Shown here: positions 23,188-36,975 of the stretch, one piece after another
Layout of the letters: every line of letters starts with the position of its first letter
Position numbering within the stretch: the stretch's first letter is position 1
From: Tanytarsus gracilentus
Lineage: Eukaryota; Arthropoda; Insecta; Diptera; Chironomidae
Assembly (NCBI GenBank): GCA_038502055.1
Contig: JAXRKN010000039.1
Coordinates: 1,054,001 to 1,118,000, forward strand
Direction: 5' to 3'
Length of the DNA stretch: 64,000 nt
Notes under the pieces: model-generated
Database searches by the model: none
What the model was told of the DNA's origin: nothing
Seen by the model: only the letters and a program-made list of their open reading frames with translations
Program-made: the position numbers and the translations under genes

Positions 23188-24817
23188 AAGGGGCTGACAC
23201 TCTCCGTTTTAACGGAAAAAACGGAAAATTTTTAGCAAAAAACGGAAAAAACGGAAAATAACGGAAGAAAACGGAAAAAACGGAAATTAACGGAAGAAAA
23301 CGGAAAAAACGGAAGAAAACGGAAAAAATTAGGGTCAAACTCGAAAATCACTTTCCGTTTAAAACTTCACATATTTTTTCTTTGCCTAAATTTTTTTCAA
23401 GTAAATTTGATATTTTTAGTTTATATAAATTATTAAAAATTCGTCAATTACTCGTTGAGTTCTAAATTGAACCTAGAATTGATTTTTGTGAATATTTTTC
23501 GAGTCGGGTCCATAATGGTCGGCCAGGAGTGCCACTAATGCCCATTTTTCAGAACTATGGCCTCATGTACCTCGTTGAACTCGTGATTGGAACAGGTATT
23601 GATTGGCATTGATGAATTTTTGATGAACTTTACCATCATGGACATTCAGGAGTGCCACTAATTTCTATTTTAAATGTAATATGAATATTTTTTATGTAAT
23701 CACCATCCAATAATGCATTATAATGCCAGTTTATCAAACAATTATTTCATGATTTTCGTTAAATCAAAAGGAGTATGGTATCAATATCACAGCTTGTTTT
23801 ACTAGTGCAATGCACTTTACTGACCACTTGTTTAAATGAAAAAACAATATGTCTCTAGATGGTCTGCAGGCCTGTTTTAGTGTCATAAATAGAAGCATTT
23901 CATTTTTTATAGGAGCTGCTGAATAAAAAATTGAAAACCATTGAAATCATACTTTTTTATAGTTTTTATAAAATAATAATTTCTGAATAACAAGACCCAA
24001 AAAATCAAATTTTAATCGGTTCCTGGTGTAAATTTTTACAAATTAGAATTATTTTCTAATTTTTTACACCAAATTAGAATTATTTTAAATTATTACTAAT
24101 TGAAACTTTTTGCACCAGAGTCATAGTAAAAAAAGAATATTTTTTTGTTTATGCTGTTTAAACATTGTTAAATTATTGATCGTGAGTTTAATTAACTTAA
24201 ACCGTGAACACACTTCAAAATATTTTTAACTTTATATCAAAACAGAATTAATCAAGTTAAAACTCTTTATAAAGATTAATTAATGTGTAATATGTTGAGC
24301 TGAATTGAACGCTGAATGTTCTGGTTTTGTAAGACTCAGTAAGTTCAGCGGTTAAAAATTAAATTATTTTTTTAAAGAATTATGGCAACTAATTATTAAG
24401 AATAACAGGGAATAACAAATTTAATAATTTTAAAAATTTTATCTAAATTTTCTTTAAATGAAGAAAAATATTTTTTTTAAAGGTAAAAATATTCAAGTCA
24501 GGCTAAAATTTAAATTTTATGCTGAATAAAACATTCAGTTTTTTATTTTTACTATGACTAAAAGCGTCCACCTTTTGCAAAAAAATTAAAAATTAGTAAT
24601 TTTTCTCGTTTTTAAAGGCAAAATTCTTTGAAACAATTTTTTTTTCTTTGAAAGAAAAACGGAAAAATATGAACAAAAACGGAAAATAACGGAAGAAAAC
24701 GGAGAATAACGGAAGAAAACGGAAAAAACGGAAGAAAACGGAAAATAACGGAAAAAACGGAAGAAAACTGAAAAAACGGGTGCAAATTTTTCCGTATACG
24801 GAGAGTGTCAGCCCCTT
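23188..24817. mobile_element. 1,630-bp non-autonomous transposon with 20-bp TIRs and 10-bp target duplication
   Basis: Perfect 20-bp inverted ends, AAGGGGCTGACACTCTCCGT (23188-23207) and ACGGAGAGTGTCAGCCCCTT (24798-24817), are flanked directly by GGTCAATACT on both sides (23178-23187 and 24818-24827). Just inside each end is an array of short AACGGAAAA/AACGGAAGA repeats (about 23210-23330 and 24656-24780), in the same orientation at both ends. The interior includes one reversed unit of the 120-bp repeat family (23500-23660). No transposase frame is present. The 10-bp target duplication suggests the Mutator-like (MULE) group, which is an inference. Confidence 0.9.
23500..23660 (-). repeat. Single reversed copy of the 120-bp repeat unit
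   Basis: Read on the minus strand, the segment runs TAGTGGCACTCCTG ... GAGTTCAACGAGGTACATGA ... CTGAAAAATGGGCATTAGTGGCAC. This is the short form of the unit, as in the 32.5-kb array. It lies inside the 23,188-24,817 element, so it was either captured or carried there. Confidence 0.85.
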
Positions 24818-24827
24818 GGTCAATACT

Positions 24828-27800
24828 AAAACTTTATATTAGATCGAAACTTAAAAATGATTTTTTGATAAACATAAAGACAAAATTTAAGTTGATTGTA
24901 TCTATTATTTTACATTTCTTTACAATTTTCTCTTTTAATTACTGACAATATACGCATGAAGAAATCAAGAGCGAAAATTTGACACAATTTCAAGGAGCAT
25001 TGACATGAAAAAAATTAATTAAAATCCAATAAAAACTTTTTCACCGAATTGAGATTCATAAAAAAGAGATGAGCAATAATTTCTTTTAATCTAGTCAAAA
25101 TCGCACGAAGACGGGTTGAAGGGGAAACAAAAAACTTTTTGATTTATTTTAGCATCACCTAATGCTTTCTGTTAGTGACACTTGAAGAACGTTAAGTGTA
25201 AATTTGGTCAACCACAAAGGAAAAGTTTTAATTAGATTTCTATGGTAGCCTTTTTCTTCTTGCTTCTAATTTCTATTCATCCTTACTTCTTCATTTTATA
25301 AATGGAATTCCTTTTAACTGAAATTTATGCAAACTTTTGAGCATATTTAAGATTTTGGGTTTGAAACAGACTTTTTAAAAAATAAATTCACTTTTTCAGT
25401 TTCGAAAATCCCTCAAAATTATATACATAATTGTTAAATTCAACTCAACCCCTATAGAAACATTGAATTTCCAAGCGAATACACTTCTGCCTCAAAATAT
25501 AATCAAAATCCTATTAGCACTTCAAAATTCAATTAAATTTCTTCATCTAAACTGTGCGAATTAAATTACGATACCTTTGGACCGAGAGACACGACATTGA
25601 AAGCTTAGTGAACAATAAATTTAATACCCCTACAAACACAAAAAGTTGTGATAAATTGATTGAAAGCCTCTTCTACTCCTCCTCTGAATCTACTTAACAG
25701 CCCTAAGACAAATAAGTGACGAGAAAATCGGTGAAACATTTCAGAGGCTTTGAAATATTAGCTGAGGTTGCAATCAGCCTTTACTTAATTAAAATTTTAC
25801 TTTGAAAAAATAAAATTAATTCTCAATTATACAAAAAAATATTGAGTTTAATTCTCCTTTGAAAATTCATTTAAAGAGCTCAAAAGTTGATTTAAATAAA
25901 TGTCAAATCTTGAAGGCACATCAAATATTTATTAAAAACGAAAACGTCAAATTTTATTAAAAATTCATGCCACAAAAATTTCTCATTTATTTTTTATTGA
26001 AAACTTTTAGTGCCAAAAAGCGTTGGCTGTGTCCAAAAAAATATAATTAGGACTTTCCTTGAAATCTCTTTTTTTCATGAAGTTAAACAAACAGCTGAAT
26101 AATAAGATTCGATTTGTTACCGACGCCATTCGACTCGGATTTTCATTCTCTCTCCTTAATACTCATTATCTGACTTATATGAAATGTTAATTGAATCAGC
26201 ATAAGCATGGTTTCTTCCGGAGATAAATAATGTATGATGGAAAAAGAAATCCTACAAGTGAAATAAATAAAGGAATGAAAGCCTACAGAGATCTTCTTAT
26301 ATTTATTTTTCATATTATTTTTCTCTGGTTTCGAGACATAAAATTCGCAAGGAGAAATAACTCCAAAATCAGTAAAACACTCCAAATAAAAAACACAAAC
26401 TTTTAATAAAAAATCACACTTTTAACAATTTAAACATTATTCAAGATTTACACATCCATTTTTTACTTACCTACGTAGTAAAATGTGTGTAAAGCTCTTA
26501 CTCCCGCGATTACTCTCAATCTCTCAACATAAAAAATTGAATTTTGTTTTCGAGGTAGAGCTTACGAAAAAACTCAGAGATTTTCATGTTATCCAATTTA
26601 AAGTAAAATGCTAATCAATATTTTACAGATCCTTTTATAAAGTGTTAGAATTTCCTCTTTTTGACACTTGATTTTTTTCTTCTGCTGCCTTTGCTGCAAG
26701 TCACCTCACAATAACACATTCTGATTAATTCAAGAACATTTAAGAACTTCTTGTTTAACATGCAAAAATTACTCCCTGTCGCCTTTTCTCACTCACTTTA
26801 ATCTCTGAGGACATTCGCATTTTTCATAATGGATTTTTCTCTCTTTTATTCGTGGAAATTCAACTAGGGAGGGAGCGAGATTTATGTCGCAAATTACCTG
26901 GGAAACTTATATACCTCTCATCCATTTCCGCCCTTTGCCTTTATGAGAATTTCCTAATGAAAAATCATCAAGAAAACAAAAATCCTGTGAAATTATTTTT
27001 GTAAAGACACTCAATAAAATTAAAAAATTTATGACGAGATTTTTTTTATCGTTTCAATAGCTAAAATATTCTCTATATGTTGTTAATTAACCAATAAAGT
27101 TTTCTTAAAGTCCATTTAATTATTTTAATAAAAAAAAAAACAGTAAAATCTTTTATTAAAGGTCAAAAGTTGTAAAATATTGCATGCAAAGTTTTTCTCA
27201 TTCTTAGTGTGACATAATATAATGAAGAATGATGAAAAAGTTTCATCATAGGACATTAATTAATCCATCAAATGCTATAATTGTTCTCTATGACAATCAA
27301 ATATGTTTCGTGTGAGTATGCTTGCGCTCGAAAGAAAGAGAAACAATGAAAATGATAAATGACATTTAGAAACACAATTCTATCTCCTCCTCTATTATTT
27401 TGGGCCTCTCATTGTAACTAGGAGAAATTTCAATGTAAACCATCAACGTTGAACGAAAAAAGTACCTGAACATAGCTTCAGGCAGCACAGGCTGAGTTTA
27501 TGACATTTTAGAACAATTAGGAAAAGTTTTTCTTACCCTCTCGCAAGTCTGAATGCTTTTTTCTATTTTCTCTAAAATCCTCCACTTTAAATTTTTTAAC
27601 AAGACAAAGAATTTTTTATAGCTTTAAAATTAAAGTGCAAAAACTTTTATTTATGAAACGTCCTCAATGTAATTTTTAACAACTTTTGTGTGCATTGCTT
27701 ACTAAGCTCTTTTTTACTCACAACATTTTTTACTATTTAACAAGTCGAGGATTAGCAAATAAAGATCCGAAAACATTTTTTTTGCTTACTCAAGCTGGTT

Positions 27801-30800
27801 TTTGTTTTGAAATTATTTTATCTGAAAGGAGTGCGCACATAGCTATAGGGAAATTTTTGATTAAACATTTTTCACACCGCTGCGAGAAATATTAAAAAGA
27901 GTTCGAGGGTGATGAAATTAATACAGCTCTAAAATTTCAAGAATTTAGTTTAATTATCGCAAAATAATTTTGTTTTAATGAACTTAGGGAACGAATAAAA
28001 TTCGCGAAGAATTTAGAATTGCGCAACAAAAAATAGGCGATGGAATGTTTGTGTTTTCACATAAATTTCAGAGATTTACAACTCGGGAGAATTTGTAAAA
28101 AATATTGATATTATCGTTCAATGGGCTTTATGTACACAAAAATGGCATTTGTATTAAAATTTGAAAATAGAAAAAATTCTTAAGGTTTTTCTAAGCTTAT
28201 TATAAAGTAACTAAGTGAGCTCTCTTCGTAACAAGTCGATTTTATCTCAAAAATTTAATAAAGTGATTTTGATGAGTCGAAAAGTAATTTTTCATTTTAT
28301 GCTCGGGAAAGCTAAAAGTTTTTCAATGAAGAGTAAAATGAAGACGAGTTTTTGAACTGAACGATTTTTTTTGTAAATTTCCACCTTTTCTCTAATGTAA
28401 TTAAATTCGCCGAGGGAGATCTAGAAACTAGATACAATTTCCAGTTCATTGAATCTCAATTAATTTCCATTTTTATTCGATGGAAAATGAAATTTGAAGC
28501 AATTGACGATATATTTAATTTGTTTCATCGCATTGCAATCATTTTTGCTATCTTTACATGTTTATTTTACGTGAGTTCACATCAAGTCGTGGGAAAATTA
28601 ATTAAAAATCCAGGAATGAAGATTAATAGCTTAACGAATTCTGTATGTAACACGAAGGAAGGAGGAAAATGAATTTATAAAGAAATCGATGGTGCTTTAA
28701 TGAAGATTTATGAGGTCAAGTTTGTATTTTACACTTTATGCAGCATCATTGCTTCACTAAAGTTGAAAAAAAATATTTTTATAAGATTATTAAATGTCAA
28801 AATATAAATTGTGATTTATTTTACTGCCAAAAGAATAATTTACACTTCAAATAATAAAAACTTTATAAATTTAGCTAGGAGAAAGAACATTGTAAACTTT
28901 TGAAAGAAATTGAAATCCTTGAGATCAAGGGTCAAACTGACATTTCTTAACGCAAAACAGCCAAAGTGTACAATGTTATTGAGTGAACAGTCGAGTACAT
29001 TGCCAAACAAACAGCATGTTACCAATCAAACACATCAATGAAAGCGTACATCGGAAATTTCATGTCAGTTACATGACGTAGAACAGCATTTTTTCGTGTG
29101 ATTTTTTGTCCTTTCCCAAAATACACGAAATTGATGGAGTAAAACAAAGGGACGAAAGTAAATAGATTGAAAGACCCCACCGAGTGCATCCGCAACATGA
29201 TACAACAACAATCATGAGCAATAGCAGCAGTCGATGTTTATTGCCGTCAATCGATAAATTTCATTCAGTAAAATTCTTAAATTGAGAGCTGGAAAAAAGG
29301 TTGAAACTCAACCGAGAGTAATAAATTTAAAACAACATGAAGTTGAAGGATGAAAGTAATAATATCGAAGATCAATTGAAGCGAAATGTTTTCAGTTATA
29401 GCATTCGCATGCGCGTGCATTCTTAACGGCACCTGTACATATGCCTGTGGGTTGATGATGCTTTTATAATAAGTTGGGTTTTCCACGCATATTGCTTTCG
29501 GAATTTAAAAATTTTATTTTTCTTGTCGTTTTCCTGCATTTAAGTGGATTTAATATTTTTAGGTCATTGAACTTTTTTCTCTATATCTTCCTCATTGCGA
29601 GTTCTACACATTTTAAACAACAACAATCTCAAGGAAAAACAAGAGAGGAAAATTGATTTTCATTGCACGAGAGATTTGTTAATTGTTCTGGTTTAATAAG
29701 ATTAAAAGACGATATAAAAAAGAAGTAAGTGGATTTTATACCCAACACATACAACGGGAAATGATAACAATGAGAGAGCGAGAGAAGCAACATTTTATTG
29801 TGCACTTCTTCTTCCTACAAGCTTTATGCGAAGCAACAGAAGCACTCTACAGGTTTTCCTCAACAAAAAGGAGAGAGAAATTTTTTCTTCTCTGACAAAT
29901 TTTTGTTTGTGTGAGTGACTTTCAATCGCTACACGAGCTAAAAGCTTTCGAAAGCTCTTTTTGAGAACTTTCATTCATGTTTTCACAATTTTTCCTCACA
30001 AACACAAAGATATTTGTAAAATTGAGAGATAACGCACAGAGCTGAGCAGGTCAGTAGTTGGTGAGACTCGATGAGATAAAGACGCAAAAAAGAAACAGTG
30101 AAACGGAAAATTTTTTCTTGTAAAAATATTAAATAAAGAGTGCAGAAAAAGTAAGAAATCTTATATTGAGCTCTAAAGTGGGAAATAAATTGAAAAAATA
30201 AAATATTTTGTGTCTACAAAATTTTTACAAAGAAGTTTTCTTATTGAGTTAACTTTTTCTCTAGATCGCAAACTAATGAAATGGAAAATTATTCTTCTCT
30301 CATAGTTTGCGACTGCCGTCATTCATTAAAAGAAACTTTTTCTCCCTCGTGAAAAAATATTTTTTTTGATGCTCATTCTTGTTTCGTGAGTGTGCAATAA
30401 TTTTTAATTAAATGTGATAAATGAAAAAATTTCAGCTGCAGGTTAAATATTTTTTAATGATATCTGTTGACAACAGAGTGCAATGAAAATTATTTAAAAA
30501 ACTTTCGATACTCCAATTTTATTTTAAAATAACATTTCAATGAATTGAGGGATGTGAATACGAGTAATTGGAATAATTGATGCTTTAATAATCAACTTCT
30601 CACTGGAGGAGAATCAAATTTGTGTTTTATCTATAAGGTGAAATATATTTTGAGCTTTTTTAATTATAATACAATGGTGCAATGGTTTGTGATTAACAAA
30701 TAAAAATAAATTAATTGTATGTTCATGAAGCTGTAAGTATGTGAATTTAGTACAGATTTTATTTTCATTCAAGATACGTGCTTTTTTTGCATAATACGAT

Positions 30801-32493
30801 TTTATCATGCAAAACATTAAAAATTTACTTGAAACGCAATTAATATAGGATTACATAAAAGTCCACTTAAAAGAATATGATTAAAATTTTAATTTACAAG
30901 AAAATAAAGAGCCATGGAAAGGTTTAAAAGGTCTCCAAAAAAGGTGTGTGTGTGCATATCGAAAGGGCGTAAATTCATGGTGAGAAGAAATAGCGGCAAA
31001 AGGAAATTGCTTTTGTGATGTAAATTAAGGAGGATCGTGATGGGATTTTGAGCAGACACATGTATACACATGCATGAAATGTCTCTCTAGAGTCTTGGGC
31101 TCTTCTCAATATGTCTCTGCATGTGTGTGAATAAATTTCTTGTTCGAAGAAATTAAATTCAAGAGCTTTGGAAAATCTGCAATGATTTTTTAAAATCTTC
31201 TAAATCTTAAGTCGTTGACTCTAAATTATTTAGAATTTAAAAGTTAAAAGAGAAATATTTTGAAATTTGAGTAATTAATATTTGATACCTAATGAATCTT
31301 TCAAGAATTTCACTAACTCTTAAAATTTTATTAAGAAAAAGGGAAGAGAAAAAATCCCAAAATGAGTTTTAGTCAAACATCTTTCCATCAGCTCATTCAC
31401 CCCCGCTAAATTACGTGAGTGATGGAAAATTTACACTTTAAGCAGACATGCAGTATGTCAAAATACCTTCGAGTTATTTATTTGCCACCCGAGAAGGCGA
31501 AAAAAGAGAAAAAGCAATTCCGAGCATACAAACGTAAAGTCATGAGAATTTTTTTTCACTCAAACGTGTGTTCACGTTCAATTTTGTGACATTTTTTGTA
31601 ATAAGAAAAGTTTTTCAAATAACGGAATAGTCTGTAGCACATCATTAAAGCGTAATATGAGATCCAACAACAGGTGAAATGCCGCCATCAAAATCTCGAC
31701 ATTGAACAACGTCGTGGTATGAATGAATGGGAGCTCTAAAAAGGTCTTAATCAAGGGAGCGTTTCAATTTTTTATGAGCAATCAAGAGGAATGGAATTTA
31801 CCTTTTCGTGATCCTCGTGTTGTATGATGACAGTTTGATTGACGCCAAACAGATGGATATAGAGCACAAAGCTGTCTAAATAAGCTCAAAAGCAATGTAG
31901 CTTTATGATGGAAGAGAGAGCAGAAATTCTTTTCTTCCCATTTAAACTCATTAATAAGCAGTTACTGTAAAGTAAGTAATTTTCCTGCTTATTTCGAATT
32001 ATCTTGCGATGCAAAATCACTTTTCAAATTAAAATCTCCAGCGCTTGCTGATTCATTGAAATTTTTATCAAAAACGAGTTTATGCGGGAAGAAAACAATA
32101 AATTTCATTATTATGTAAATTAATGACATTAATTCATGCTGGTTGAGCAAAAATTATAAATTCTGCTAATTTTTGGGTGTTTATGATGTTTGCAAAAGGA
32201 TATACTGGCTGATAATTTAGTTAAATGTCGATAAATTAATTATAGAGAAATTTTAACATCAGAAATAATTAAATAAAGTGCCTAAAGTTTAATGTGTTTC
32301 ATAATTATTTTAAACATTTTAATTTATAGTTTTAACTATGGGATTTTTTGTAAATTTTGATATTTTAGACTTTTTTGTGCAAATTATTTTCTCTAAAATT
32401 AATATTTTTATCAAACACTGCGAACCATGTTGAAAGGTTATAATTTATCTCAAAAACAACAAGATGGGTCTGCAAACGGCGTTGCCATTTCCA
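24828..32493. other. Non-coding AT-rich stretch
   Basis: I find no coding exon, tRNA or clear repeat. Poly-A/T runs and short pyrimidine tracts dominate. It is presumably intronic or intergenic. Confidence 0.4.
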
Positions 32494-33371
32494 ATAGCTT
32501 CGCTGTCTTAGATTACTCCCCCTCCATGTCAATTGACATTAGTGGCACTCCTGGCCGGCCATGATGGACATGCCTCAATCGATTCCTGATCTAATGAGGA
32601 GTTCAACGACATACATGAAGCCATAGATCTGAAAAATGGACATTAGGGGCAGTCCTGGCCGGCCATGATGGACATTCCTCAAAAATCGTCAATGTCAATC
32701 GATTCCCGATGCAACCACGAGTTCAACGACATACATGAAGCCACAGTTCTGAAAAATGGACATTAGTGGCACTCCTGGCCGTCCATGATCGACATTCTTC
32801 AAAAATCATCAATGTCAATCGATTCCTGATCCAAAGACGAGTTCAACGACATACATGAAGCCATAGTTCTGAAAAATGCACATTAGTGGCACTTCTGACC
32901 GGCCATGATGAACATGCTTCAAAAAACATCTTTGTCAATCGATTCCTGATTCAATGACGAGTTCAACGACATACATGAAGCCATAAAAGAGAAAATTTGT
33001 ATGAAAAAGGACATTTTTGCACCCACGGACGGTCCTTGGAAAGTCGTACCTCAAAACAAAATACTTCTTGCACAACTAGAGCCAAAACCCAATCTTTAGC
33101 CACAAACCCGAGTCAAATCCGACCAGCCGTTTTTGAGATATGGCGTTCACTAAGATCGTAAGAAAGTGAGAAAGTAAGAAAGTAAGATGACTTAAATGGT
33201 TCTAACTCCTCGTAGGATCAACCGATTTCAAATCTGTTTTCGCCAGTTTGTAGGGTTTGACTAGGCCTATCATTTGAGTATGTGTTTAGATATTGCAAAA
33301 TGTAATGTCTTGGCACTAGGGGTCAAAAACTGGTTTTGGAGAAATCCAAAATTAATATATAGCGAAGCTAT
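32494..33371. mobile_element. Element with 11-bp inverted ends and internal 120-bp repeat array
   Basis: ATAGCTTCGCT (32494-32504) and AGCGAAGCTAT (33361-33371) are inverted copies at the two ends of an 878-bp segment that differs in style from its surroundings. It is higher in GC, with an array of the 120-bp family on the left. On the right is a unique part with short AGAAAGTAAG direct repeats near 33161-33187. If the flanking TA is a target duplication, the core ends would be GCTTCGCT/AGCGAAGC. No transposase is present. The ends are less certain than for the 23-kb element. Confidence 0.55.
32526..33010 (+). repeat. Tandem array, 120-bp unit (copy C)
   Basis: About four units. The CATTAG(G/T)GGC landmark recurs at 32641, 32761 and 32881, exactly 120 bp apart. 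The unit lacks the nine bases (within TGGCTGTCCG) present in the 129-bp form at 17.7-18.4 kb. It ends at the same GAGAAAATTTGTATGAAAAA junction. Confidence 0.9.
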
Positions 33372-36300
33372 AATAAAATCAAATCCATTTCAACAAATAA
33401 ATTTTCTGTGATAAATTTTTACTATCTGCTTCAATATTAATTAAATACAATATTTTACCTTCTCTTTTTTAATTAAGAACCCACAAAAAGCAGTTGCCAC
33501 AGAGCGCTCCGCTCCCAAACGCAACCGTTTTGTTAAAAATTAATCCCTTTCTCCTTACTTACCCGCATGTTTACCTCCTTCTGCTATAATCACCTTTTCA
33601 ATCCGCCTTAAATTAAACAAAACTCACAAGACAATGAGTTTGCCAGGATGAAAAAATTTACTTCAGAATAGTAATGGAGTATTCTTTACTCGAAATGAAA
33701 TCTCGCATAAGATTAATGAAGATGCGGTGAAAGCTGTTATCGCAACATTAATAAGACACTGTTTGAAAGGAAGGCAACATTGAGTAACTGGGAAAAGTAA
33801 AATTAAATTCCACATAAGTAAAGCCGAGGAGAGTTCGGCTCTGGCTGTAAATTTTTCTTGTTCAAATAGAAGATGTGGATTTTCAGATTTAAACGCAAAT
33901 TGTGAAGGATTTAGAGTGAAAAAAATGTCAACATTGTGACACATGACACAAAAACATTTCATTTAGACTCACAATGTACACAGTTTTTATGCAGAATGTA
34001 CTCGAATGATTGAGTGACAAAAAATGCTATAATTAAGTTGAAAGTTCTTTTTTGGTTTTGTTTTTTTCACTTGATGATTTTTTTAAAAGTTTCTCTCGAT
34101 CTAAAAGTCATCACAATACCGAGAAGTTCCAAAATATTTCATTTTACCATCCCAATAATTCCGTTTGATCCCTTCGCATAGTAAATTTTCCTCGTGAATA
34201 ATAAATGTATGTGGATCCACCGAATGGCTGTAAATCGAAAATTAAAAAGAGCAAAACGATTTCTCCCTTCGAGGATTTTTGCTGAATTTTCGTTGTTTAA
34301 ATTCAATTTTTTTGTGTGCGCTTGCTTTTTTCATAGCCAACCCGCATAAAAAATAACGAAATTGAAAATTAAATGGAAGATTTTTTTGCGCTCAATGTGA
34401 TTGAAATTGGATGATTTTTAATTATTAATGCCAGAGGAAGTTTAATCTTGTGTTGCAAAATGAGTTTATAATAAATCAAATTTTGCTGAATTAAATACTT
34501 GACTTTAATACACTTTTTATTTTCCATTTCAACGAGGTGTTAAGTGTGTCACAAATGAATAAAGGAATCATGCATTCGGTTGAAAAGAAAGAAAATTTAA
34601 AGCAACATGTTGCAAGGGTGAAAGAATATTATAAAAAGCACAGGTGGAAAAGGCGAGTTGAAGAAGTTCAAAGCTCGGAAATATTTTTATTAAATTTTTC
34701 CATGTGTTTTTCTTTATTGTATTTTAAAAGTTTGAAATTTTATTTCAATATGAAAGCTATAAGTCGCAAATACCCTGAAAATGTACTGTAATAAAATAAA
34801 AAGCTTCACCATGTTTTTTTAATATATAAAAAACACCATAATCCAATAAATTTTTATGTTCCCGAAAATCGTTTAGGCATTACTTCGACGATTGTTGCGA
34901 AAAGGAAATTAAATGAAACCGATATGAATTTTTTTTATTGCCACGAGACATTAATGAAGAAAACATTGCGTAATATGAAAATTAAATTCATGAAATCTGT
35001 CACTGTCGTCATTTATTTTTCCGATATAATTAATTTTTCTGCTCAACAAAATATTCACGAGAGAGCAAAAAGAAATCGCAGTGCTCTGAAAATTTAAGAA
35101 AAGGGAATATAAAAAAAATTCTTTTTCCACTTCCTGAAAATGCGGCAATCGGAAAATGTGAAACAGAATTTTTTTTCTGCGATGAGAATGAAAATTTAAA
35201 AAAACGAACACGAGATAAAGTGGCGTGGGATTGTTGGAAGAGCTCTCGGTCTCTTCCGTCATAGCCATGAGATATTTTTCAAAAGTTATGTACATCGAAA
35301 AGTTTTGAAGAGGTTTAACGAATTCTTTTTGATCAACTTCACGAAGTTTCTGCAAAAAATCAATATTAAACTTAAAGCTCCTAAAAATTTCCTGTCACTG
35401 ACGAAATTCATGAATTTTTAATAATTCTCCATCTGTCGCTTTCCTCTCGACGCACAGCTCAACGTGTAATTGCCGCCTTTCCATTATTCATTTTCAATTT
35501 GAATCGTTTTCAAATCACTCAATGAATTTTAGTGTTTTTGGCGTTGATTTAATCCAATTGAGAGCCAATAAATAAAAACAAATTCGAATAAATTTAATTG
35601 AAAATAAAGATTGATTTCTAAAACAATATTTGATGAGGCAATTGAGGCTAAAATGAGATGATTGATGAAATGAGATTGGCCATTTTTAGGCTCAAAGAGC
35701 GGTAAAATTACATTTGTAATGTTCATGCACTGGGGAGTCCATTTTCATATATATAAATAAAGATAATTTGCATAAAATCCATCATCATTTGAACATGTGT
35801 AAACCAGCTTTGCTGTGGCTTGATGCAAATTTCATTTTCTATTTTTATAATTTTTTATTTTAATTAAAAATTGAACATTTTTAAAGCTTTCGCTTTCATT
35901 TTCTGTGAAAGTTGTTAAACGAATGTGAGTGAGTGATAAAATAAAATGTTTTTGGCAGAGAGGAAAATTTTTGGAGCTTTGCCAAGAAAGGCAAATTATG
36001 AAGCGGCACACACCTGTTAGCTTTCCTTCCTAAAGCCATTGTTAAAGTCCAATAAACTGTTGAATGAGAGAAAATTTCACAACTTTATCATCGAGTTTGA
36101 TTAATCGATTGGTGCAGTGAAACTTTTCACTATGCCTCGATTTTTATCGTACCACATGGCAAATAAATAAAATGTAAGCTAAAATCGATACACGAGCAGT
36201 GCAATTGAGTTTGATGTTGATAAGAAAAAATACACACAAATCGTGATTCCAACAAAACCTCGAGGCTGTGCGTAGATGTTTCAAATTATGTAATGCTTGT

Positions 36301-36975
36301 TTCAAATCACTTCTCCGAAATTAAAGATGAAGAAAAATTGAAAGTTTACGAAAGTATTTATCATGTACACATGTTAAGGCGGTGAACGTAACGATTTTTG
36401 AAGGATCTGTAATCCATCAGAGAAACTCACAAAAGATTTTATTTTCTTGATCAAAAGAATAATTCTCTAACTCAACTTAAGAGCTTACATAAAAGAAGAA
36501 AAGAAGAAGAAGGAAAAACTTTTGCAATATGTAAGAAAAAAAATCTTTGAAAATCTTTATGTGTACGAAAGAAAGGATAAAACTTTTCATTCTTCATAAT
36601 GATTCGATTACAAGCGAGTGAAAAGAAAATTCTTTACATGTATGAATGTCAAAAGTAATTTCATCAAAAGCTTTCTTGAAATTATTTTAGGGAAATAAAT
36701 TTTGCCGCCACAAAATATTTTATTATCGCAAGCGTCATGTCCACGTTAATCACATTGACTAACCTTATATTAATGTTATCAACACATCAATTAATTATTT
36801 TTCGTCAGTTTTCATTCACAGAATATTCAGAACAACACAATGAAAAACATGACAATTATCGTAGCAGCTAACATTAAATAAAAAGTGAGGAAAGCATGGT
36901 GAATGACTAATTTGTGATTTTGATTAATATTTTCATGAGGATTATTGTGTTGAAATAAAAGAGTGAGTCTGAAAA
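33372..36975. other. Non-coding AT-rich stretch before staccato
   Basis: No supported exon. A candidate acceptor (AATAAAAG, ending at 36960) lies just before the first staccato coding exon, so a leader exon is expected somewhere upstream. Confidence 0.4.

Noticed and set aside
24593..24823. Minus-strand frame of Phe/Pro/Leu repeats
   Set aside because: It is the reverse reading of the ACGGAAA array of the 23.2-kb element.
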